DNA of 64,000 nt from CAVZGO01 sp963774935 (GTDB taxonomy: Bacteria; Chloroflexota; Anaerolineae; Anaerolineales; UBA4823), in NCBI GenBank assembly GCA_963774935.1, contig CAVZGO010000013.1, positions 310,001 to 374,000 on the forward strand, in the 5' to 3' direction. Numbering within the stretch: position 1 is the first letter of the stretch; the number at the start of each line of letters is the position of its first letter. Positions 38,310 to 48,464 of the stretch are shown one piece after another. Made by a program: the position numbers and the translations under genes. The notes under the pieces were generated by a model. It did no database searches. It had not been told where the DNA came from and saw only the letters and a program-made list of their open reading frames with translations.

Positions 38310-38639
38310 CTATGACATCTTGAAGAAACTAGTTAATTTCATCGCCAGGTTAAGATCGCCTGATAAATTGAGCTTACCCAACATAAAATACTGCATTCCG
38401 TTGGCTTTGCCGGTTAATACATCTTTGAAATCTTGCGCATCGGCTGTCAGGGTCATTGTCGGGCGATCTGCCATCCCCTCTGCCCATCTGCAGGTTTCAT
38501 CTTGGATCGTGATGATGTAATTTCCAGCTTCTTCTCCGGTAAGAACATACTGGATCACAGCGTCGACTCCTGCAGCCTTCTCGGGTTGGAAAGCCTTGGG
38601 ATGATTCTCGATCAGCTTATGAACGGTAAGCTCAGCCAT
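38310..38639 (-). CDS. SCP-2 sterol-carrier-family lipid-binding protein
   Basis: 109 residues, a single SCP2 domain. The recognisable parts are VIQYVLTGEEAGNYIITI, ADRPTMTLTADAQDFKDVL and the final GKLNLSGDLNLAMKL motif. SCP2 proteins bind lipids or acyl-CoA in a hydrophobic tunnel. It is the last gene of a minus-strand unit after fadN and fadA, 55 bases downstream of the thiolase stop, so it may present acyl-CoA substrates to them. Confidence 0.9.
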   Translation of the reverse strand: MAELTVHKLIENHPKAFQPEKAAGVDAVIQYVLTGEEAGNYIITIQDETCRWAEGMADRPTMTLTADAQDFKDVLTGKANGMQYFMLGKLNLSGDLNLAMKLTSFFKMS

Positions 38640-38694
38640 GGTTATTCTCCTATTTCTGATAAGTGAATCGATTAAGCATCAGTATTATCACTCT

Positions 38695-39916
38695 CTAGCG
38701 GATATTTTCAAAAATTCCTGCGGCACCCATACCACCTCCGATGCACATTGTCACCATACCAAACTGGACGTCTCGGCGCTTCATTTCGTAGATTAGCTGG
38801 GTAGTCAGCTTTGCGCCGGTACATCCCAACGGATGTCCAAGCGCAATCGCGCCGCCGTTCACGTTCGTTCGCTCTGTGTCCAAATCGAGCTCACGCATCA
38901 CCGCCAACCCTTGAGCAGCGAAGGCTTCGTTTAGCTCGACCATACCAATATCACCAAGCGTCAAGCCTGCCAGCTTCAGCGCCTTCGGCACTGCCTCAAT
39001 CGGACCCATGCCCATGAATTCGGGAGGCACCCCCGCGACAGCGAAAGAGACGAAGCGTGCCATTGGCGTTAAACCTGATGCTTCAGCCTTAATACGCGAC
39101 ATGACAATTACCCCGGCTGCGCCATCCGACATTTGAGATGAATTACCAGCGGTTACGCTCCCGCCTTCTTTGAAAGCAGGCTTTAGTTTACCCAGTGCTT
39201 CCAGGCTGGTATCTGCTCGGGGACCCTCATCTCTTTTGAACACAAAAGTTTTGGTACGCGTATGCGCATCGCTGGTGGGCTCGATCATCTCAACGCTCAG
39301 AGGCACAATTTGATCATCGAATACGCCGGAATCCACAGCGAACACTGCACGCTGGTGACTGCGCAATGCGAAATGCATCCTGATCCTGTCGAGAGATACC
39401 ATATTTTTCTGCGACATTCTCAGCGGTTAAGCCCATATTGGTGAAATAATGCGGGGCTTCCTGGGCCAGCGATGGCATAGGGGAAAACTTCAGACCTGTC
39501 ATCGGAACCATGCTCATCAATTCGGTTCCCCCTGCGATCACAACTTGCACCTGACCCGCCATGATTGAATGAGCACCGTGGGCAATTGACTGCAAGCCTG
39601 ATGAGCAGAAGCGGTTGATGGTCTCCGCCGGAACAGATTCTGGCAGCCCGGCACGCAAGGAGACCAGGCGCGCCATATTCATGCCCTGTTCGCCTTCCGG
39701 AAAAGCACAGCCGAGGATGACATCATCGATTTCAGATGGGTTAAGCACAGAGGCGCGGCGAAGTAAGTCGCGAATGACCGCGACAGCCATCTCATCCGGG
39801 CGCGTGGTTGACAGGCCGCCACGCTTTGCCCTCCCTACCGCTGTCCGTGCGGCGGCGACGATTACAGGATCACGATCCGCTGGTCGAGAATACATGGATA
39901 GGGATGGAGTTGTCAT
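38695..39916 (-). CDS. fadA: Acetyl-CoA acyltransferase (thiolase), one frameshift
   Basis: 3-ketoacyl-CoA thiolase, last step of beta-oxidation. About 406 residues after repair. The N-terminal part has INRFCSSGLQSIAHG with the nucleophilic Cys. The C-terminal part has NVNGGAIALGHPLGCTGA with the catalytic His and CIGGGMGAAG with the second Cys. One extra base (a G on the plus strand at 39370) separates QDQDAF from ALRSHQRA; removing it restores the thiolase sequence. It begins nine bases after the fadN stop with AGGAG upstream, so the two are one operon. Confidence 0.9.
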
Positions 39917-39925
39917 AAGTCGCTC

Positions 39926-42353
39926 CTAATTCCGCAATGGTTTACCCGTCTGGAGCAAATTCCACATGCGCTTTTGGGTTTTTTCCTCACCGCACAGGGA
40001 TAAGAAAGCTTCTCGCTCAAGGTTCAATATATATTGCGCAGCAACCCAGCCTGGTGCGCTGATCTCTCCACCGGTCATCACCGCCGCCAATTTTCCAGCA
40101 ATATATCCTTCGTATTCGGTAATATAGCCACCTTGTTTCATCATAAAAATGCCCACCCGCAGCGCGGCGAGTGCATCTCTGCCGGCAGCATAGATTTTTT
40201 CCGGAAGCGGGGGCTGGTACCCACTTTGAGCAAGGTGTAAAACCTCTTTCTTCGCTTCGGTGAGCAATCGCTCACGATTGAGAACCACACGATCATTCGA
40301 ACTTAATATCGCCATCTGCCGGGCTTCCTCAGCGCTGGTGGACACCTTCGCCAGACCAATTTGCTCAAATATACGCTGTAAGAAAGGCAGTGCTTCAACA
40401 TTCTTGGTTCGCATGGGAGGGTTGAGAATGCGTCGCAGCATTTCCTTTGTCCCACCACCGGCTGGGATCACCCCGGCGCCAATCTCTACTAAACCGGCAT
40501 AAAGCTCCGCATGGGCTACCACACGCCCGGCATGCATCAGCACTTCCGTGCCCCCACCTAAGGCTAATCCTGCCACGGCAGCGACCACTGGCTTCGGAAA
40601 ATAGCGCATTCGCAAATCAAGTGCTTGCATTCTGGCGATCGTCAGATCCAGCATGTCCCACATCTTATTTTGAGACGCCATGACCACCATGAGCAGGTTT
40701 GCACCAGCGCTGAAGTTCTCCCCATCTGTGCCTAAAACCATGCCGTCGAAATCACATTCAACGCGATCCAGACCTTCCTGGAGCATATTAAAAATATCCT
40801 CGTCAAGGGTATTCATTTTGGTGTGCAGCTCGAGAGCCGCGACACCATCTCCCAGGTCGAGCAATGTAGCTCCTGGATTGCGCTTGATGACCTTACCGGC
40901 AGCTTTCATCTCTCGCAATACCACAAGCCCAGCCGGTCTCGGAATCGGCTGGTAAAGCTGCTTTTCAGGATCGTAAACGCCAACCTTGATCGACCCTTTA
41001 TACTCGTAGAATGAGTTAAAGCCGGCGACTAACATTTTCTCTACCCAAGGGGCCGGCGGAAACCCTGCCTGCTGCATTTTCTCAGCGTATTCAGCGACAC
41101 CGATCATATCCCATATCTCAAATGGACCCGCTTCCCAGCCAAAACCCCACCGCATGGCATCATCGATTGGCATAGGGGTATCAGCAATCTCAGGTATCCG
41201 TTCCGAGGCATAAGCCAGTCCCTGGTAAGTCAGGGCTCTGGCCAGTTGTCCGGCTCGATCGTCCGCATCCAGTAAAATCTTTGTGCGATCAGCCAGGCTG
41301 CGGTCACGGGATTTTCCAATCGATTCGAAACGGATTTTTTGAGGCGGCTGGTAGTCAAGTGTATTAAGATCCAAGGACCAAAATTGTTTTGAGCCATCTT
41401 CCTGGCGAACCTCTTTGTAAAATCCCTGCTTCGATTTGTTGCCTAACCAACCGCGCTCAACCATCTCGCGGATCAGCCCAGAGGCGCGCTCAGAGCGGAG
41501 ATAACGCAGGGCGTGTGAATCGTGGGGGATAACCGGTGCCAGATTTCGGCCAACATGCTCCCAGATATCCACACCGACCAGGTCAATTAAGCGAAAAATA
41601 GCTGTCTTTGGCCTTCCCATCGCCGGGCCAGTAATCGCATCGACTTCATCGACCTTATAACCATTCTCGAGGATGTAGTCCAGGGCAAATGCGCCACTAC
41701 CAAACGCCAGGCGGTTGCCGATGAAATTCGGCGTATCCTTGGCTGGAACAACCCCTTTTCCCAGGTGGTATTCGATGAAGCTGCTGATAAATTGAGTGAC
41801 CTCAGCCAAGGTGTCTGGCGTTGGAATTATCTCTACCAGGCGAAGATAGCGAGGGAGGATTGAAGAAGTGGGTGCCGAGAAAATGCTGGCGGAAGCCTTC
41901 CGACTTGCCCGCTGCGATCGAGGCGATTGGTATTCCTGAGGTATTGGTGGAAATGATCGCATCAGGATTACGCACCATATCGATACGCTCCATCAATGAG
42001 CGCTTGATATCCAGGTTCTCAACAATAGCCTCAATCACCCAATCAGCCTGCGTAATGACCGAAAAATCGTCCTCGACATTACCGACTGTGACTCGTTCGG
42101 CTATCTCTGGCGTAAAAAAGCTGGCAGGGCGCGAATTGATTGCCCGTTCCAAACCCTCACGAGAGATGCGATTGCGTACTTCAGCATCCGTAAGCGATAA
42201 ACCTTTTCGTTCTTCATCCGGTTTGAGCTTGTTGGGGATGATATCCAGCAATGCCACCGCGATGCCTGCATTCGCCAGGTGCGCTGCGATAGCCGCACCC
42301 ATCGTTCCAGAACCGATAACGACTGCCCGATGGATTTTATATTTCACAGCCAT
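39926..42353 (-). CDS. fadN: 3-hydroxyacyl-CoA dehydrogenase / enoyl-CoA hydratase (FadN type), one frameshift
   Basis: Beta-oxidation multienzyme of about 808 residues. Dehydrogenase comes first: VIGSGTMGAAIAAHLANAG binds NAD, STNTSGIP and HFFNPP follow. The hydratase/isomerase-like domain is C-terminal (GENFSAGANL, AGLALGGGTE). This order is that of Bacillus FadN, opposite to E. coli FadB. One extra base in the GGG at 41853-41855 (plus strand) breaks the frame between THFFNPP and RYLRLVEIIP. Order and spacing with fadA match the Bacillus fadNA arrangement. No acyl-CoA dehydrogenase gene is in the window. Confidence 0.9.
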
Positions 42354-42368
42354 CCTCCTTGGCGAAAT

Positions 42369-43319
42369 TTATGGTTCCAAGACGAGAAAATTATCGAATG
42401 TCACATCAATACCAGGCGTCGAACGGTTACCCGCCAGCACACCCACCGCTCCAGAAGTAAAATCACTATCTTCTGCCTGGAGTAATAAATTCCCATTCAA
42501 ATAGAACGCCAATTGGGAGCCGATACATTCGGCACGCAGCTGATTGACGCCCGGATTGTAACTCTCTGGTTGAAATGATGTCGCAGCGAGGGAATTGAAA
42601 TTTGCGCCCACTATTTTGCCAATCTCGGCTGTGCCATTTGGGCTGACCGCGAACAGATAATAGCGGTCGTTTTTCTGACGGCACACCAGACCGAAAAATG
42701 CATCCTGCGCTCCGCTGAAGGTGGTGATGTCGGTTACAACAATTACATCTTTGAGACCGCTGTGAATCACACTCCAGACAGGCGTGGCTGCTGTGGAATA
42801 GATCCGGTATCCGCCAGAACCATACTCAACTACAAACTGCTTGCCCGTCATTGTAAACCACCGACCTGCTTGCGAAAAATCGTCCTGGTCTATTATTTTC
42901 TCAGGATCAATTGTGGCCGTTGGGGTTGGAGTTGGAGATGGAGTCGCCGTGGACGTGGGTGTTGTCGTCGCTGAAGGTGAAGGGGTGAGCTGAGCTTCTT
43001 GCGTCTGATCAGGTAGTGCTGGATTAATGGTGCCTGGCGGAGCGATCAGGGTTAATATGGCATCAGTCGCGGTAGGTGTCAGGGTACTGGTAGCATCAAG
43101 AACGCTATTTCTATAGTACATACCAGCAATCGCTGTTAGCGTTGGATCGATGTGCGCTAATTCCTGGTCGAGCTCCTCCATCCGATTGGCAACTTCTGTC
43201 ATGATGATTTGTTGAGTAGGCTGCAGGTTAACTGGCGGTTTGGCGGTGCATCCAACCTGAACAGCAAAGATCAGGACGGTAGCAGCGGTTGCAACAAGAA
43301 AAAGAAACAGCCTCCTCAC
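42369..43319 (-). CDS. Lipoprotein with Thr/Pro linker and lectin-like C-terminal domain, unnamed
   Basis: 316 residues. I do not recognise a named family. Signal peptide ending in a lipobox (VQVGC), a helical segment (MEELDQELAHID), a Thr/Pro-rich linker (about residues 80-150), then a beta-rich domain of about 160 residues (GYRIYSTAATPVWSVI, FGLVCRQKNDRYYLFAVS, AFYLNGNLLLQAED, VGVLAGN). This pattern resembles the concanavalin-like sugar-binding fold of DUF1080-type proteins. It is probably anchored to the outer face of the membrane. Its start overlaps the stop of the gene upstream by four bases. Confidence 0.75.
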   Translation of the reverse strand: MRRLFLFLVATAATVLIFAVQVGCTAKPPVNLQPTQQIIMTEVANRMEELDQELAHIDPTLTAIAGMYYRNSVLDATSTLTPTATDAILTLIAPPGTINPALPDQTQEAQLTPSPSATTTPTSTATPSPTPTPTATIDPEKIIDQDDFSQAGRWFTMTGKQFVVEYGSGGYRIYSTAATPVWSVIHSGLKDVIVVTDITTFSGAQDAFFGLVCRQKNDRYYLFAVSPNGTAEIGKIVGANFNSLAATSFQPESYNPGVNQLRAECIGSQLAFYLNGNLLLQAEDSDFTSGAVGVLAGNRSTPGIDVTFDNFLVLEP

Positions 43320-43663
43320 GAGTTTTCTTTCCCAACTTCAACCACAGTCTTTGATATAGCCATCACAATGATCTTATCAACCCGATATCCATCCATATCG
43401 ACAACTTCAAATCGAAGCCCTGCAAAAAGGGTGCTCATTGGGATCGCTACCCTGCGAGCGATTTTTTCTGGATTAATCAATCCAATCTGCTTTGGAGCCA
43501 ACTGAAGAGCTGTGTTCGCAGTTTCATCTCCCCGGTCAGCCTGTTGCTGCAACCTGGATTTACGCGCCGAGACGATGGCGATTTCTGCCATAGACAATAC
43601 ACCATTCACCAGGATTAAGATGAATAGAATTACTAACTGCAAAACCCAATCGTTCATCAACAA
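43316..43663 (-). pseudogene. Internally deleted CNNM/CorC-type (HlyC/CorC, DUF21-CBS) protein remnant
   Basis: 115 residues. The first 50 look like the start of a DUF21 transporter: a membrane helix then NGVLSMAEIAIVSARKSRLQ and DETANTALQLA. The last 40 look like the very end of the CorC_HlyC domain: LRFEVVDMDGYRVDKIIV. Full-length relatives are about 430 residues with further membrane helices and two CBS domains between these parts, so roughly 300 residues are missing. The frame is intact through the junction near residue 55. It may be a decayed gene, or a still-expressed short membrane protein. It is packed between two lipoprotein genes with minimal spacing. Confidence 0.65.
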
Positions 43664-43665
43664 CC

Positions 43666-44814
43666 TCAGGGACCTAGCTTTCTCCAGAAAAAGTCAATCA
43701 TCCGCTGGATAAAGAGATCATTGCCTTCCCCATGAAAAGTGTGGGGCTGATCGTCGTATGTGTAACATTCAACATCCTTCTCCAGGTGCTCTAGCTGCGT
43801 ACATAGATTGAGCGACCATGCCAGGGGAACATCAGCATCCTGTTTGCCATGATGAATACCAACCGAAGCACTGATCCTATCCAGAAAATTTACTGGTGAA
43901 ACTTGGTTAAATACTTCGCTGGGCGCGCTCAACTCCTCCTGACCACGGGTACCGCCTGAGAAGTAATTATAAATGCGTTCGTAATTTTTCTGATCATCAG
44001 CGCTCATCGCCGCGTACAATATCGCTGCCTTTACATCCGGGCTGACAACCAGAACTCGCGTCGCGACACCGCCACCCATGCTGTGTCCCCACAAGCCGAT
44101 TGCCTGAGGATCGGCTTGCTCCAGCACGCCGGGTTGGCCTGCCTGGGCTTTGATTATTGCGATCAAATTCAATACATCAATCGCCATACCCACCCGAAAA
44201 CGATTGTCGCCTTCGTCCGAAGGTGGATAACCACGTAGATTGGGATGTATGACAAGAAAGCCTGCTCTTGCCAGGGCGTCTGCATATCCGGTGGTGTAAT
44301 CTACGGTATCATAGATCGCGGGATCAATATAACCGTGCAGGGCAATGATCACAGGTATCTGCCTCGCTCCAGTGGATGATCCTGTATTGCCATCCAGCCT
44401 GACCTTGGGGATATTCACGAAGCCAGCGATCGATAAGCCATCACTCGGATATTTGACCAACAGGCGAGTGAAGTAGCTGTTCTCCGCCAGCACATCCTGC
44501 ACTTCGAGTGTCCCACCGCCGTAAGTTCTTGCCGCCAGCTCGGGAATTGAGAGACCTGCATAAGGATCAGGGGTATAAGTTGGGCTTGGAGTCAGGCTGG
44601 CAGTCGGGGAGGCTTCTGGCGAGGGGCTATTGCTGGCGGTTGGTAACAGCGTTGGTGACGGGGTCAAAGTAGCGGTGACCAAACCCGGAGAAGGCGAGGT
44701 GAAAACCGCCACGGTCTGAGAGATTGGCTCTGATACGTTCGCCTGACATCCGGCCAAGCCAATAGTGATCACTAACCACAACGCAATTTGCAGGCGTAGC
44801 CTATGGGTTATCAA
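43666..44814 (-). CDS. Secreted lipoprotein alpha/beta hydrolase (dienelactone-hydrolase/prolyl-oligopeptidase-like)
   Basis: 382 residues. Signal peptide with lipobox GLAGC, a Ser/Thr/Pro-rich linker (residues 30-85), then an alpha/beta hydrolase. The oxyanion region is IIALHGYIDP, the nucleophile elbow GLWGHSMGGGVATR, an Asp follows in HHGKQDADVPL and the catalytic His is in DDQPHTFHGEG. Substrates may be peptides or carbohydrate esters; nothing narrows it. It is the first gene of a three-gene minus-strand run with the remnant and the other lipoprotein. About 260 bases separate it from the next, divergent gene, with no confident promoter visible. Confidence 0.85.
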   Translation of the reverse strand: MITHRLRLQIALWLVITIGLAGCQANVSEPISQTVAVFTSPSPGLVTATLTPSPTLLPTASNSPSPEASPTASLTPSPTYTPDPYAGLSIPELAARTYGGGTLEVQDVLAENSYFTRLLVKYPSDGLSIAGFVNIPKVRLDGNTGSSTGARQIPVIIALHGYIDPAIYDTVDYTTGYADALARAGFLVIHPNLRGYPPSDEGDNRFRVGMAIDVLNLIAIIKAQAGQPGVLEQADPQAIGLWGHSMGGGVATRVLVVSPDVKAAILYAAMSADDQKNYERIYNYFSGGTRGQEELSAPSEVFNQVSPVNFLDRISASVGIHHGKQDADVPLAWSLNLCTQLEHLEKDVECYTYDDQPHTFHGEGNDLFIQRMIDFFWRKLGP

Positions 44815-45075
44815 CGTAGTTCCTTCCCTTGAATTCGGCTTTTGTTATTTGCCATCCATACTTTATAAACGACCAATGACCAGGCTGATCCGAAATGAAG
44901 CAAACCTGTTTACTGAATACTACGCGGTATTATCTCTTATATTATAACGAATCCACTTTTACAGGTCATTTGATTTGGATTAACCATAAGGTGCCATAAA
45001 TCTGGATTTCGTACTACAATTTCATCAAACAATAGCCAGATCTGCGACCCTTTCATCATTACGGAAACCATAAAA

Positions 45076-46440
45076 TTGACCAACTCCTCAATCCTCGTCC
45101 GACCAGTAACCCTGCGCAAGATTCTTCAAACCTGGTGGCCCCTGGCAGCAAGCTGGCTGCTGATGGGTGTTGAGCTGCCTGCCCTATCTGCCATCATTGC
45201 CCGCCTGCCAAACCCTGCGATCAACCTGGCAGCGTACGGCGGGGTAGTCTTTCCACTTTCCATGATCATTGAAGCTCCGATTATCATGCTGCTTGCAGCT
45301 TCTACAGCGCTGAGCAAGGATTGGGACTCATATCAGCTGCTGCGGCGCTTCATGATGACTGCCGGGGCGCTGCTGACCGGATTGCATATCCTCATTGCAT
45401 TCACACCATTATATTATCTGGTAGTCGAAGGTATCCTGGGGGTGCCCCAGGAAATTGTGGAACCTGCACACATCGGATTAAAGATTATGACGCCATGGAC
45501 GTGGTCTATCGCTTACAGGCGTTTTAACCAGGGGATCTTGATCCGCTTTGGCCATTCAAAGACGGTTGGTGTCGGCACCCTCATCCGTCTCAGCGCTGAC
45601 ACGATCGTACTTACCATTGGATATCTGCTGGGTGATATACCAGGGATTATCGTCGCCACGACCGCAGTGGTAAGCGGGGTTGTCTCCGAAGCCATTTATG
45701 TCGGACTGGTTGTGCGTCCTGTGATACAACTGGAGCTTAAGCCAGCTCCCCCAGTCCAACCTGCGCTGACCTGGAAAGCATTTTGGAATTTTTATATTCC
45801 ACTCGCCATGACTTCGCTGCTAATGCTCCTTGCCAATCCAATCGGAAGCGCGGCGTTGAGCCGCATGCCACAGGCGCTGTCTTCGCTGGCTGTCTGGTCG
45901 GTAGTTACCGGTCTTATTTTTATGCTGCGCAGCCTGGGAGTAGCATTTAACGAAGTGGTTGTAGCCTTGATAGATCAACCACACTCTTTTCACAACTTAC
46001 GCCGCTTCGCCTGGATTCTCGCTGGCGCTTCCACTTGCGGATTGTTTATCATCGCCGCCACTCCGCTCTCCTCGTTCTGGTTTACCGATGTTACCGCGCT
46101 TGAGCCTCATCTGGCCACGCTCGCACGTCAGGGCATCTGGCTGGCACTTCCACTGCCGGCGATGAGCGCCTTTCAAAGTTGGTTCCAGGGGGTAATTTTA
46201 CACAGCCGCCGCACGCGTGGCATTACGGAATCTGTCGTGATATACCTGATCACCAGTGCATTGATCTTGTTCGCCGGGGTTGCCTGGGGGCAGGCTGCCG
46301 GGTTATACGTGGGTCTGACCGCCTTGACCGTCAGTGTGGGGATGCAAACCCTCTGGTTATGGCATCGAAGCACGCCGGCTATTGCACAGGTTCGGCAACG
46401 GGACGCGCCTGCTTTCGTTTCATCAGAATTACACGTATAA
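45076..46440 (+). CDS. Multi-pass membrane protein, MOP/MATE-like exporter superfamily
   Basis: 454 residues with about twelve hydrophobic helices in two related halves (LQTWWPLAASWLLMGVELP and FWNFYIPLAMTSLLMLLANP). This pseudo-repeat and the Pro-containing helices resemble the MOP flippase superfamily, perhaps near the ANKH-like group rather than typical MATE pumps. The start is uncertain: a TTG at 45076 has no clear ribosome binding site, but the first helix begins soon after it. The substrate is unknown. Confidence 0.6.
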   Translation: MTNSSILVRPVTLRKILQTWWPLAASWLLMGVELPALSAIIARLPNPAINLAAYGGVVFPLSMIIEAPIIMLLAASTALSKDWDSYQLLRRFMMTAGALLTGLHILIAFTPLYYLVVEGILGVPQEIVEPAHIGLKIMTPWTWSIAYRRFNQGILIRFGHSKTVGVGTLIRLSADTIVLTIGYLLGDIPGIIVATTAVVSGVVSEAIYVGLVVRPVIQLELKPAPPVQPALTWKAFWNFYIPLAMTSLLMLLANPIGSAALSRMPQALSSLAVWSVVTGLIFMLRSLGVAFNEVVVALIDQPHSFHNLRRFAWILAGASTCGLFIIAATPLSSFWFTDVTALEPHLATLARQGIWLALPLPAMSAFQSWFQGVILHSRRTRGITESVVIYLITSALILFAGVAWGQAAGLYVGLTALTVSVGMQTLWLWHRSTPAIAQVRQRDAPAFVSSELHV

Positions 46441-46491
46441 TATTATTAAGCTGGAATTTACAACCAAGGTTCTGTAATGGAGGAGCGCAGC

Positions 46492-47706
46492 ATGTCCAAC
46501 AATTCTTTTGAATTTCATCAATTCGTTAAAGCAACGCCTAACCAGGCTTTTTTCGCCTGGACAAATGCAACAGCGTTGAAAGAATGGTTCTGCGACATTG
46601 CCACCCTTGATCCGAAACCGGGTGGAAGATTCTATAGCGCCTGGAATTCTGGTTATTACGCAGCAGGCGAGTTCACCATCGTCGAGCCGGATAAGAATGT
46701 TGCCTTCACCTGGTATGGTCGTAATGAACCGGCACCTACCCTGGTCGAAATTATATTAACAGAGTCCGGCGATGGCACCATGATAAAGGTACTCCATTCG
46801 GGGATTGGAGAAGGTGAGGCATGGGCAGGTACACGCGAGGAAATCGAAAAAGGTTGGGGTGACAGCCTGGAGAACCTGGCATCGGTGCTGGAAACTGGAA
46901 GAGACCTGCGCCTGGTTTTACGTCCGATGCTGGGTATTGGACTGAACGATTTTAATGCCGAAGTGGCAAAGCAGTTAGGCGTGCCTGTCAGCCAGGGCAT
47001 TCGCCTGGAAACTACTTTTGAAGGGATGGGCGCCCAGGCAGCCGGTCTACAAAAAGATGACGTGCTGGTCAGCCTGGGCGGCGAGCCAGTGCTGGATTAT
47101 AACAGCCTGGCGAATGCCTTACAGGGTCATCGCGCCGGAGATAAAGTAGAGGTTGTCTTCTATCGCGGCGCCGAAAAGAAGAGCGTTGAAATGGAGCTTT
47201 CTCACCGGCGTATCCCGGATATCCCAGCTACAATCCAGGAACTCGCGGCAGAGTTCAAAAAGCGACGTATTGCCCTTGAGGAAGAGCTGGAAGCTTTCTT
47301 CGCCGGAGTGAGTGAAAACGAAGCATCTTTCAAACCGGCCCCAAATGAGTGGAGCATCAAAGAGGTGGTTGCCCATTTAATCCAGGGCGAGCAAGCCTGG
47401 CACCAATCCCTGGCTGATTCAGTGGAAGGTCAGGAACGCTGGAGTGATGATTACGGTGGCAACCTGCAAGCGTGGATCGATGCAACGGTCAGCACATACC
47501 CGACACTGGTCAGGCTGGTTAAAGAATGGAAACATTGCTCTGCCGTCTCCCAGGCGTTTCTCTCCAACATACCAGCCGATTTCGTCGAAAAACGCAAAGG
47601 AACCTACTGGCGTATTGCCTATGGCACCTTAGAAGTGCCCTTTCACGAACATGGGCATCTCGAACAAATGCAAGAAGCGCTGAAAGCCAGTCGTGAAGCA
47701 CAATAA
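46492..47706 (+). CDS. SRPBCC (AHSA1-like) - PDZ - DinB three-domain fusion protein
   Basis: 404 residues. Residues 1 to about 140 are an AHSA1/START-type domain (ATPNQAFFAWTNATALKEWF, GGRFYSAW, FTWYGRNEP, GWGDSLENLASVLE). About 145-240 is a PDZ domain (LGIGLNDFNAEVAKQL, GAQAAGLQKDDVLVSLGG). About 250-400 is a DinB-like four-helix domain (KPAPNEWSIKEVVAHLIQGE with a candidate metal His, and EVPFHEHGHLEQM with further His). The ATG at 46492 has AGGAG six bases upstream. It is probably cytoplasmic, as no signal peptide is seen. The individual domains bind lipids or small molecules, peptides, and metal or thiol substrates; the combined role is unknown. A terminator follows. Confidence 0.82.
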   Translation: MSNNSFEFHQFVKATPNQAFFAWTNATALKEWFCDIATLDPKPGGRFYSAWNSGYYAAGEFTIVEPDKNVAFTWYGRNEPAPTLVEIILTESGDGTMIKVLHSGIGEGEAWAGTREEIEKGWGDSLENLASVLETGRDLRLVLRPMLGIGLNDFNAEVAKQLGVPVSQGIRLETTFEGMGAQAAGLQKDDVLVSLGGEPVLDYNSLANALQGHRAGDKVEVVFYRGAEKKSVEMELSHRRIPDIPATIQELAAEFKKRRIALEEELEAFFAGVSENEASFKPAPNEWSIKEVVAHLIQGEQAWHQSLADSVEGQERWSDDYGGNLQAWIDATVSTYPTLVRLVKEWKHCSAVSQAFLSNIPADFVEKRKGTYWRIAYGTLEVPFHEHGHLEQMQEALKASREAQ

Positions 47707-47728
47707 ACATATCATCACCTAAGCCAAC

Positions 47729-47768
47729 AAAGCGGCTGGTCATTGCTACGGCTGACCCAGCCGCTTTT
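47729..47768 (+). terminator. Rho-independent terminator after the SRPBCC-PDZ-DinB gene
   Basis: AAAGCGGCTGG pairs with CCAGCCGCTTTT across a short loop that can extend the stem through TCA/TGA. A TTTT run closes it. It lies about 20 bases after the stop. Confidence 0.8.
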
Positions 47769-47873
47769 GATTTCCCTGAGGTCGAAGTCTGTCGAGTATA
47801 ATATCGCCCGTATTCATCCAATTTTCTCGTAAATATTCAGGTGCCTTTTCTTACGGTTGTGAGAGAGCAAACA

Positions 47874-48440
47874 ATGCACGAGCCAGAATCGCTTATCCAG
47901 GTTGTCGCAAGCCACACCCTTTTTGACCATCCATGGGTGAAAATTATCCAGGATGACCTGAAATGGCACGGAAGGGAACAGAAATATTTCTACCTGAGCA
48001 GCCCGGTTGATGCTGTTGCCACAGTAGGGCTGACCGAAGCAGGAGAGATCCTGCTCACCCGGCAGTACCGCCATCCCGTTGGACAGGTGATCTATGATCT
48101 ACCAGCCGGCAGATTGGAGCCAGGTGAGGCAGCTCTGGATGGAGCTCGACGCGAATTCGAAGAAGAAACCGGCTACTTCCCGCGCCATCTGCAGCCGATA
48201 GGATCCTATAACCAGTTTCCAGGCACGCTCCGGGTGAAGACACACCTCTTTTTCGCCAGCGACCTGGTGCCGTCCGCTCAGCATCTGGATGAAGGTGAAG
48301 AATTACAGGTGGTTCTCCTGCCGGTAGAGAAAGTTTTGCAAATGATCCTGCAAGGAGCGACCATCGATGGCTCGCTGCAGCTTGGGGTCCTTCTTGCACT
48401 TCAACATGGGTTGCTTTCAAATATTCAAAATTCAAGATGA
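47874..48440 (+). CDS. Nudix hydrolase, ADP-ribose pyrophosphatase-like
   Basis: 188 residues from the ATG at 47874 (GAGAG upstream); a GTG at 47841 is possible. The Nudix box is complete: GRLEPGEAALDGARREFEEE followed by TGY, matching GX5EX7REUXEEXGU. YRHPVGQVIYDLPAG before it is typical of ADP-ribose pyrophosphatases (NudF-like), which split ADP-ribose into AMP and ribose 5-phosphate. With the Sir2 and ARH-family genes in this window, ADP-ribose turnover is a reasonable role, though the substrate is inferred. Confidence 0.88.
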   Translation: MHEPESLIQVVASHTLFDHPWVKIIQDDLKWHGREQKYFYLSSPVDAVATVGLTEAGEILLTRQYRHPVGQVIYDLPAGRLEPGEAALDGARREFEEETGYFPRHLQPIGSYNQFPGTLRVKTHLFFASDLVPSAQHLDEGEELQVVLLPVEKVLQMILQGATIDGSLQLGVLLALQHGLLSNIQNSR

Positions 48441-48464
48441 GAAAGAGGAGCTCGAGGTAAAGCA

